From an uncultured Acidobacteriota bacterium (GTDB lineage: Bacteria > Acidobacteriota > Vicinamibacteria > Vicinamibacterales > CAVVIG01), in the NCBI GenBank assembly GCA_902825985.1, contig CADEDC010000011.1, forward strand, positions 39,091 to 103,090: a DNA stretch of 64,000 nt, read 5' to 3'. Both the position numbers and the translations under genes were made by a program. Positions 58,106-64,000 of this stretch are shown here, in pieces (positions within the stretch are counted from its first letter, which is position 1; the number at the start of each line of letters is the position of its first letter). The notes beneath the pieces were generated by a model. That model worked only from the letters and a program-made list of their open reading frames with translations. It searched no databases and was not told where the DNA came from.

Positions 58106-60055
58106 CTACGGCAGACTGAACGCCACGAGCTCGGCGGCATGCTCGCGGCCGCCGATCGCCATCGCGACATATTGCCTGCCCTCGTGCATGTAGGTCATCG
58201 GCGCCCCGGTCACGCCGGCCGGCATCTCGGTTTCCCAGATGAGCGCGCCGGTGGCCTTGTCGAGCACGCGCAGCTTCCGTCCACCGCCGAGCGCCGGAAT
58301 GCGGACGTTCACCTGATCGCCGTCGGGCGCGAACAGCAGCGTCTTCGTCACCACCAGCGCACCGCGCGACGCATGGCCGAGCGGCGGCAGGTTCAGATGC
58401 GCAATCGCCGGATGGTCCCGCGGTCCGTCGCCGTTCGGCACCATCCAGAGCTGATCGCCGGTGTTCAGATTGAAGGCCGTGACCCGGCCCCAGGGCGGTT
58501 TGAACAGCGGCAGGCCGCGCGGCCCCTGCAGCAGCTCTCGCGTCGACGCGCGATACGCCAGGTTGGTCACCTTCGGGTCGCCCGGCAGCAGATTGGCGAC
58601 GAACGGACTCGTCATCGAGGGGACGTAGAAGGTGCCGGTCTCGGGATCGAAGGCGGCCCCGGTCCAGTCGGCGCCGCCGACCGAGCCTGGCAGCTGCACG
58701 GTGCCCTTGGTGCCTCCCGGGGCGGTGCTGACCACCGACGGTGGGGTGAACAGCGGACCGTATCGGTACTGCTTCAGGATCTCGATCGCCTCGGCCCGCA
58801 GTTCCGGGGTGAAGTCGATGAGATCGTCGATCGTGACGCCCTGGCGATCGAACGCCGGCGGCTTCGTCGGAAACGGCTGCGTCGGCGACGACTTCTCCCC
58901 CGGCACGGTGGACGCCGGCACCGGCCGTTCTTCAATCGGCCACACCGGTTCGCCGGTGATGCGGTCCAGCACGTAGGTGAACGATTGCTTGGTCACCTGT
59001 GCCACCGCCTTCACCGCGCGTCCGCCGACGGTGATGTCGACCAGAATGGGAGACGCCGGGTTGTCGTAGTCGTAGAGGTCGTGGTGCACGGTCTGGAAGT
59101 GCCACACGCGGCGACCGGTCATCGCATCGAGGCAGACGATGCTGCTCGTGTACAGGTTGGCACCGGGCCGGTGCCCGCCGTACATGTCGTTGGTCGGGCC
59201 CGACGTCGGCAGGTAGACATACCCCAGCTCGTCGTCCGCGGAGAACGGCGCCCAGATGTTGCCCGCCCCGATGAAGCGCAGCACGCTCAGATCCTCCCAG
59301 GTCTTGGCTCCGGGATCGTCCTCGCTCGGAATCGGCCGGAAGCGCCAGCGCAGACGCCCGGTCCGGACGTCGAACGCGCGCACCTCGCCGACGTCGCCTT
59401 CCTTCTTCGCCGCCGAGTCCTGGTCCGGCATCGACGACCCGACGATGACCACGTCACGGACGACCACGGGTGCGGCGTTCCAGAGGAACCGTCCGTTCAC
59501 GGCGAGATCGACCTTGCCGGCGGTGCCGAAGTTGCCAACCGGCGCACCCGTCCTGGCGTTCAGCGCGTAGAGGTTGGTCTTGTAGTAGCTGAAGATGCGC
59601 GCCTCGGCCCCCTCGCCCCAGTGGGCGACGCCGCGCAGCGCGCCGCCGAGCCCGGGATTCCCGCTCTCGTCCTCGCCCGATTGTTGCGTCCACACCGCAC
59701 GGCCGCTGGCCGGGTCGAGCGCTTCGACCAGGCCGACGGCGTTGGTGACATAGAGGAGCCCGCCGACCATGATCGGCGTCGAGCGGTAGTTGTTGGAGAG
59801 CCGGAGTCGCGGATGCGCCGCCAGGAACTCGGGCGACACCTGCGGGCGGCGCCAGGCAATCCGCAGCTGCGCGACATTCGCGCGGGTGATCTGGTCGAAT
59901 GGCGCGTAGCGCGTCGCGCCGTTGTCGCCGGCGTAATAGCGCCATTCGCCGGTGGACGGACTCTGGGCCGCGGCCAGCGCCGCCCATGTGGCGATGCCGG
60001 CCAGCAGCCCGAGCGTCCAGCGTATCGTGCCTCCGCGACTCCGTCGTCTGCCCAT
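58106..60055 (-). CDS. Periplasmic PQQ-dependent dehydrogenase, glucose-dehydrogenase type
   Basis: 649 residues. Signal peptide (IRWTLGLLAGIATWAALAAA), then an eight-bladed propeller: WRYYAGDNGATRYAPFDQITRANVAQLRIAWR (parts), LLYVTNAVGLVEALDPASG, LWNAAPVVVRDVVIVGSSM, DVRTGRLRWRFRPIP, VCLDAMTGRRVWHFQTVHHDLYDYD and a C-terminal MTYMHEGRQYVAMAIGG. These match membrane-type PQQ glucose/quinate dehydrogenases but without their transmembrane domain. No haem CxxCH is seen, so a separate acceptor is needed. It leads a five-gene operon. ATG 60055 was chosen over an upstream start beyond the promoter. Confidence 0.86.
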   Translation of the reverse strand: MGRRRSRGGTIRWTLGLLAGIATWAALAAAQSPSTGEWRYYAGDNGATRYAPFDQITRANVAQLRIAWRRPQVSPEFLAAHPRLRLSNNYRSTPIMVGGLLYVTNAVGLVEALDPASGRAVWTQQSGEDESGNPGLGGALRGVAHWGEGAEARIFSYYKTNLYALNARTGAPVGNFGTAGKVDLAVNGRFLWNAAPVVVRDVVIVGSSMPDQDSAAKKEGDVGEVRAFDVRTGRLRWRFRPIPSEDDPGAKTWEDLSVLRFIGAGNIWAPFSADDELGYVYLPTSGPTNDMYGGHRPGANLYTSSIVCLDAMTGRRVWHFQTVHHDLYDYDNPASPILVDITVGGRAVKAVAQVTKQSFTYVLDRITGEPVWPIEERPVPASTVPGEKSSPTQPFPTKPPAFDRQGVTIDDLIDFTPELRAEAIEILKQYRYGPLFTPPSVVSTAPGGTKGTVQLPGSVGGADWTGAAFDPETGTFYVPSMTSPFVANLLPGDPKVTNLAYRASTRELLQGPRGLPLFKPPWGRVTAFNLNTGDQLWMVPNGDGPRDHPAIAHLNLPPLGHASRGALVVTKTLLFAPDGDQVNVRIPALGGGRKLRVLDKATGALIWETEMPAGVTGAPMTYMHEGRQYVAMAIGGREHAAELVAFSLP

Positions 60056-60080
60056 GTCGATTCCCACCCCGTCGGTGTGC

Positions 60081-60109
60081 ACTCTAGGCAAGCCACCGGG
60101 CCGCGTCAA
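60081..60109 (-). promoter_or_regulatory. Sigma70-type promoter of the PQQ operon
   Basis: Minus-strand TTGACG (60104-60109), 17-bp spacer, TAGAGT (60081-60086), 25 bp before ATG 60055. It lies entirely in the 64-bp gap after the serine hydrolase stop, so the PQQ operon can be expressed independently of that gene. Confidence 0.6.
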
Positions 60110-60119
60110 CCGGAATGCG

Positions 60120-61508
60120 TCAGCGGCCCGCGGCCGCGGCGCGTGGCGCGTCGGCGGCCGGCGCCGAGGCGGTCTGCCGCGAGCGGACCCCACGGCCCGC
60201 CGGCAGCGGCTGCGGTGGTCCGGCGATCGCCTGATACGTCAGCGTCTGGAAGAGCGGCGCCACCGTCGGGTTCGGATACTTCTGCACCATCATGATCGCC
60301 ACCAGCTTCTCCTTCGGATCGATCCAGAAGTTGGTGCCGTAGATGCCGCTCCAGCCGTACATCCCTTCCGAACCGATCTGCTGCAGGTCGGCGAGGTCCG
60401 TGACGACGCGGAAGCCGAGGCCGAATCCCGAACCGGGGCCGCCTTCGGGCCCCGGGATGTCTTCGGTGTGGCTCACCGTCATCGCTTCGACGGTCTTGGC
60501 GCCGAGCAGCCGGACGCCGTCGAGTTCGCCGCCGTTCAGCAGCATCTGGGCGAAGCGGAGGTAATCGCCGGCCGTCGACGCGAGCCCGGCCCCACCCGAG
60601 AAGTAGGTCTTCGGCGACTTGTAGTAGTTCCACGGCGACATGAACGTGTTGCCGAAGCGCTCCGGGTCCTTCATCGGCCGGATGCCGCCGTTGCCGTCCG
60701 GCGAGTAGACGGTCGCCAGCCGCGCCCACTTGGCGTCCGGGACGTCGAAGGCGGTGTCGACCATCTTGAGCGGCGTGAAGATGCGGTCGCGCAGGAACAC
60801 GTCGAACGGCAGCCCCGAGGCGACCTCGACGATGCGGCCGAGCACGTCGATGCCGATGCTGTAGTGCCACTCGGCGCCCGGTTGACTGACCAGCGGCGCC
60901 TTCGCCAGCCGCTCCATGTTCTCGGCCAGCGTCCCGTCGGTCACCGTCAAGCCGTCGGAGACGTTGCCGCCGCGATACGCCTCGCCGACCGCGCCGCCTT
61001 CGATGAACCCGTAGCTGAGACCCGAGCGGTGCGTCAGCAGGTCGCGCACCGACATCTGGCGCTTGATCGCCTCGTAGGTGAGCGTCGCGCCTTCGCCGCG
61101 CACGCCGACGCGGACGTCACGAAACGCCGGGATGAAGCGCGACACCGGATCGGTCAAGGCGATCTTGCCCTCTTCGACCAGCATCATGATGGCGACGCTG
61201 GTCACCGGCTTGGACATCGAGGCGATGCGGAAGATGGTGTCGGTCTTCATCGGCTTCCGCCCTTCCACATCCTGGAAGCCCAGCGCCTTGAAGTCGATCA
61301 ACTTGCCGTCACGGGCCAGCAGCGTGACAATGCCGCCGGCCTCCTTGCGGGTGATGAAACCCTGCATGCCGTCATGCAATCGCTGCAGCCGCGCCGACGA
61401 CACGCCGACCGATTCGGGCGTGGCAGCCGGCAGTGGCTGCGCCACCGCGACCATCGCGTGCAGGCTCAGAAGCAGTCCCGCCCCAGCCATCCGTGCCAAT
61501 CGACTCAT
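60120..61508 (-). CDS. Exported class C beta-lactamase-fold serine hydrolase
   Basis: 462 residues. Signal peptide (MAGAGLLLSLHAMVAVAQ), then the beta-lactamase/DD-peptidase fold: active Ser-x-x-Lys in ASMSKPVTSVAIMMLVEEGK (part), Tyr in WHYSIGIDVLGRIVEVASG and the third motif region GWSGIYGTNFWID. The lipase/esterase or D-peptide-hydrolase branch of this family is more likely than true beta-lactamase, since the motifs are non-classical. ATG 61506-61508 stands 6 nt after AAGGAG; an ATG 6 nt earlier has too short a spacing. Upstream lies the 8-bp tandem array. Confidence 0.85.
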   Translation of the reverse strand: MSRLARMAGAGLLLSLHAMVAVAQPLPAATPESVGVSSARLQRLHDGMQGFITRKEAGGIVTLLARDGKLIDFKALGFQDVEGRKPMKTDTIFRIASMSKPVTSVAIMMLVEEGKIALTDPVSRFIPAFRDVRVGVRGEGATLTYEAIKRQMSVRDLLTHRSGLSYGFIEGGAVGEAYRGGNVSDGLTVTDGTLAENMERLAKAPLVSQPGAEWHYSIGIDVLGRIVEVASGLPFDVFLRDRIFTPLKMVDTAFDVPDAKWARLATVYSPDGNGGIRPMKDPERFGNTFMSPWNYYKSPKTYFSGGAGLASTAGDYLRFAQMLLNGGELDGVRLLGAKTVEAMTVSHTEDIPGPEGGPGSGFGLGFRVVTDLADLQQIGSEGMYGWSGIYGTNFWIDPKEKLVAIMMVQKYPNPTVAPLFQTLTYQAIAGPPQPLPAGRGVRSRQTASAPAADAPRAAAAGR

Positions 61509-61540
61509 CACCATCTCCTTGATCTTCTCACCCGTGAAGC

Positions 61541-61658
61541 GAACCCGAGAACCTGTGAACCATGAACCCGCGAACCATGAACCTGCGAACCTGCGAACCT
61601 GCGAACCTGCGAACCTGCGAACCTGCGAACCCGTGAACCCGCGAACCCGTGAACCCGT
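61541..61658. repeat. 8-bp tandem array, about 15 units
   Basis: Units of gaacctgc, with six exact copies in a row (61579-61626) flanked by variants gaacccgc, gaacccgt, gaacctgt and two 7-bp gaaccat. It lies in the gap before the serine hydrolase gene, just upstream of its ribosome site. It is the same repeat family as 45868-45914 in opposite orientation. Confidence 0.88.
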
Positions 61659-61684
61659 GCCCGGCGACCCGGACACCACCTGCC

Positions 61685-62182
61685 TCAGTCGAACAGCAGG
61701 TCGTAGCCGATGTCGCCCATGCCCGGCACATCGTAGAGGAATTCGAAGCGGCGTGGCAGCAGCGATTCGACGTCCACCCACAGAATCTGATTGGCCGCCA
61801 CTTCGGACCGCGGCGGCGTGGCCGGCGAGCGCAGGCCGCGAACCGTGCCGGCGGACGTGGTTTTCAGGCCGAGGTCGGCGACCGCGACCGAGCCGCTGAG
61901 CACCAGCAGGAGCATGGCGCGCGCCGTGTCGTCGACCGCGGCAGCGTGCGTCCCATCGGACACCCGGAAGGGGCGCTGCCCGACGGCGGCTCTGATAGCC
62001 TCCACCGCCACGCCGATCTCGTCCGTCGTCAGAGGCGTCACATCGGCCAGCCGGGCGCGCACGGCCGCCGGATTCGGCACCTCCTGGGCCCTGACCGGCG
62101 TCCCGACGGCGAGCAGCACTGCCGCGAGCACGGCTCCGCTTGCATTCCCCATGAGTCTGCGCATCGTTTCCGATCGGTCCAT
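61685..62182 (-). CDS. Exported protein of unknown function
   Basis: 165 residues. Signal peptide (ASGAVLAAVLLAVGTPVRAQ), then helical and beta segments: VRARLADVTPLTTDEIGVAVEAIRAAVG (part), AMLLLVLSGSVAVADLGLK, QILWVDVESLLPRRFEFLYDVPG and a Asp/Tyr-rich end GYDLLFD. No family recognised. Starts at 62182, 62164 and 62152 are all possible; the last two still give a signal peptide. TTGACA (minus strand, 62214-62219) may be the -35 of its promoter. It lies 176 bp upstream of the serine hydrolase gene, from which it is separated by the array. Confidence 0.62.
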   Translation of the reverse strand: MDRSETMRRLMGNASGAVLAAVLLAVGTPVRAQEVPNPAAVRARLADVTPLTTDEIGVAVEAIRAAVGQRPFRVSDGTHAAAVDDTARAMLLLVLSGSVAVADLGLKTTSAGTVRGLRSPATPPRSEVAANQILWVDVESLLPRRFEFLYDVPGMGDIGYDLLFD

Positions 62183-62280
62183 GAATTCTTGCAGAATGCA
62201 GTGTACCCGTGGCTGTCAACTGTCGATACACATGAGCGGGCCGCTCCATCACGGGCCGGCCGCGAGTTCAGGAGCCTGAC

Positions 62281-63885
62281 GTGTTGAAAAAGATCGTGAT
62301 TGGCGGCCTGCTGGCGATCGTCGTGCTGTTCGCCGGCGTGTTCTTCTGGGCGAAGTCGGTGCTGACCGGCGAGAACGTCCGGACGGCCCTGGCGGCACAG
62401 GTCGAGAAGGCGATCGGCCAGCCGGTGACGATCGGGGCCATCGATGCCACCATCACGCCGCGTGTGTCGGTCAGCCTCGGCGACGTGACCATCGGCCCGC
62501 CCGGCAAGATTGCGGTGGGCAGCCTGCAGGTCGGAACCGATTTCAGTGCCCTGCTGTCCCGTCGAATCGAGCACGCCACGCTCACGCTGACCGGCGCCCG
62601 CATCGAACTGCCGCTGCCTGCCTTCACCATCGCCAGTGCATCGGCGCCGGCGCCCGCTGCCGAGGCCGAGAGGCCGGCCGTCGAGCTGGTGTCCATCGAC
62701 GCCATCATCCTGCAGGACGTCGAGATCGTCAGCGGCGGCCGCACGCTGCGCGGCGACATCGAGGTCGTGCCGCAGGGGACCACCGGCCTGGAAATCCGCC
62801 GGATCACCCTCGGCGCCGACAAGACCCGGATTGACGTCACCGGGGCAATCAGCAATTTCAATGGCCCGGTCGGCGCTCTCACGGTGAAGTCCGGCGCCCT
62901 CGACATGGACCAGCTGCTGGCATTCGTCAACGATTTCACCGCCGGGGCCGGCCTGACCGACCCGGCGACGACCGCCGCCTCGGCTCCGGCCGCCGGCGCG
63001 GCCCCGGCGGCGACGCCGCCCGCCGGGATGGATCTGGCGCTGACCCTCGAGACCGAAAGCGCCACGATGGGCGGTCTGACCCTCGACAAGCTGTCCGGGA
63101 AAGCCCGGGTGGCGGGTGACGGGTTGACACTGGATCCGGTGTCGTTCGGCATCTTCGGCGGTCGATACCAGGGTTCGCTGGCGCTCGTGCCCGGTCCGAC
63201 GCTGCGGTTCAGCGGCACCTCGACGCTCTCCAATATCGACGTCGCGCAGGCGGCCGCGTTCGGTGGCAGTCCCGACACGATGACCGGCAGGCTGTCGGGC
63301 ACGCTGGACTTCGCCGGCACGGGTGACAATCCCGCGACGGTGATGAAGACGGTCACCGGGAAGGCGCGCGTCGACATCACCGACGGCGTCATCAAGAACC
63401 TCGGCCTCGTCAACAGCGTCGTCGTCGCCACCTCGATGCGCCCGGGCGCCTTCGGGCAGGCGGCCGCGGCGGCGAAGAGCGGCCCGAGCGACGAGCCGTT
63501 CACGAAGCTGGGTGCGACGCTGGCCATCGGCAACGGCAGCCTGACCACGAACGACCTGCTGTTCGAGTCGAAGGACCTGCTGCTCAGCGCACAGGGAGCC
63601 GTCGGCCTGGTGGCCTCGACCGTGGACATGAAGGGGCGCGTGCAACTGTCGGACGAACTCACGAAGCAGGCGGGCAGCGATCTCGTGAAGTACACCCAGG
63701 ATCAGGGGCGCGTGACGCTGCCGGCCACCGTGACCGGCAGCATCGAGGCACCCAGCGTGAAGATCGACGTCGGCGACATGGCGAAGCGGGCGCTGCAGAA
63801 CGCGGTGAACGAGCAGAAGGAAAAGGCGAAGGCCGAAGCCACCAAGGCGGTCACCAAGAAGCTCGGCGGCCTGTTCGGGCGTTAG
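62281..63885 (+). CDS. AsmA-family envelope protein
   Basis: 534 residues. One N-terminal membrane helix (IVIGGLLAIVVLFAGVFFWA), then a large periplasmic beta-rich domain typical of AsmA/TamB-like proteins: GENVRTALAAQVEKAIGQPVTIG (part), GDVTIGPPGKIAVGSLQVG, MTGRLSGTLDFAGTGDNPATVMKTVTGKARVDITDGVI (parts), LLFESKDLLLSAQGAVGL, PATVTGSIEAPSVKIDVG and a charged helical tail. An Ala/Pro linker breaks the middle. The family moves or holds phospholipids between membranes. GTG 62281 stands 7 nt after AGGAG. Divergent from the unknown exported protein. Confidence 0.86.
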   Translation: MLKKIVIGGLLAIVVLFAGVFFWAKSVLTGENVRTALAAQVEKAIGQPVTIGAIDATITPRVSVSLGDVTIGPPGKIAVGSLQVGTDFSALLSRRIEHATLTLTGARIELPLPAFTIASASAPAPAAEAERPAVELVSIDAIILQDVEIVSGGRTLRGDIEVVPQGTTGLEIRRITLGADKTRIDVTGAISNFNGPVGALTVKSGALDMDQLLAFVNDFTAGAGLTDPATTAASAPAAGAAPAATPPAGMDLALTLETESATMGGLTLDKLSGKARVAGDGLTLDPVSFGIFGGRYQGSLALVPGPTLRFSGTSTLSNIDVAQAAAFGGSPDTMTGRLSGTLDFAGTGDNPATVMKTVTGKARVDITDGVIKNLGLVNSVVVATSMRPGAFGQAAAAAKSGPSDEPFTKLGATLAIGNGSLTTNDLLFESKDLLLSAQGAVGLVASTVDMKGRVQLSDELTKQAGSDLVKYTQDQGRVTLPATVTGSIEAPSVKIDVGDMAKRALQNAVNEQKEKAKAEATKAVTKKLGGLFGR

Positions 63886-63921
63886 CGAGGGGTAGTCCAG
63901 GGGCGGCAGGACGGTTGGACG

Positions 63922-63980
63922 GTAGGGCGGGTGGGCCGGGTGGGGCGGGTGGGCCGGGTAGGGCGGGTAGGGCGGGTAGG
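63922..63980. repeat. 9-bp G-rich tandem array downstream of the AsmA gene
   Basis: About six and a half units of gt(a/g)gg(g/c)cgg. Flanking heptamers gttagcg (63881-63887, including the stop codon) and cgctaac (63990-63996) are inverted copies. It might act in transcription termination or form G-rich structure. Confidence 0.7.
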
Positions 63981-64000
63981 CCCTCTCGACGCTAACCCGC

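Noticed and set aside
60120..61508. True beta-lactamase conferring resistance
   Set aside because: SxxK is present, but the YxN and KTG motifs are non-classical (YSI, WSG) and there is no ampR-like neighbour, so a general serine hydrolase is the safer call.
1..64000. tRNA, rRNA, insertion sequence, prophage or plasmid functions
   Set aside because: No cloverleaf with CCA-type end, no rRNA block, no transposase, integrase, capsid or replication protein was recognised on either strand by eye. A tRNA scan could still find a missed gene.

Overview
The window comes from a GC-rich, Gram-negative, aerobic heterotroph. The best guess is an Acidobacteriota member of the Vicinamibacteria type. This is inferred from gene content: Oar-like TonB receptors with an N-terminal carboxypeptidase-regulatory domain, copper monooxygenase/cytochrome c fusions, DUF6152, an ACIII-type quinol oxidoreductase and many exported beta-propellers. 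No rRNA, tRNA, insertion sequence, prophage or CRISPR array was recognised. The window reads as ordinary chromosome rich in exported proteins.

Layout. 1-6571: a sensory island of CHASE3 hybrid kinase, CheR, CheB and REC-kinase, translationally coupled on the minus strand, with a divergent single-domain response regulator. 6929-11257: a secreted metzincin-type protease and a YVTN-propeller/tandem-repeat surface protein. 11697-17563: a tightly overlapping operon of monohaem cytochrome, pentahaem cytochrome, molybdopterin-oxidoreductase-like protein, four-cluster Fe-S protein, NrfD-type quinol subunit and ActD-like DUF3341. It resembles alternative complex III without the usual second NrfD-type subunit. 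17580-24332: Ig-repeat lipoprotein, flavin-related enzymes, a SEC-C protein and a copper monooxygenase/cytochrome pair. 24333-33709: TonB receptor, HDAC-like deacetylase, aat, rhodanese, a 2-oxoacid:ferredoxin oxidoreductase made of two fused chains, an exported TIM-barrel protein and a GIY-YIG protein. 33763-45863: NHL propeller, DUF4097 and DUF2959 lipoproteins, a membrane TIR protein with an exported partner, an aminotransferase, a 5'-nucleotidase-like protein, a second copper monooxygenase/cytochrome protein and a sulfite-oxidase-like enzyme. 45868-55032: TPR protein, amidohydrolase, large TonB receptor, an unknown protein and DUF4159. 55075-60055: a five-gene all-exported operon led by a PQQ dehydrogenase. 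60120-63885: serine hydrolase, unknown exported protein, AsmA-like protein.

Themes. Periplasmic redox chemistry dominates (ACIII-like complex, PQQ enzyme, two Cu/haem proteins, Mo enzyme), fed by TonB uptake and exported hydrolases. Regulation is notable: at least eight starts have a TANNNT -10 hexamer only 6-7 nt upstream, which suggests leaderless mRNAs. In one case two such hexamers overlap between genes 19 bp apart. Intergenic space carries GC hairpins and short-period tandem arrays, two of which share the same 8-bp unit.

Starts were chosen by Shine-Dalgarno sequence, overlap, signal peptide or -10 position and often differ from the longest open frame. Family names come from motif recognition only; no database search was run.
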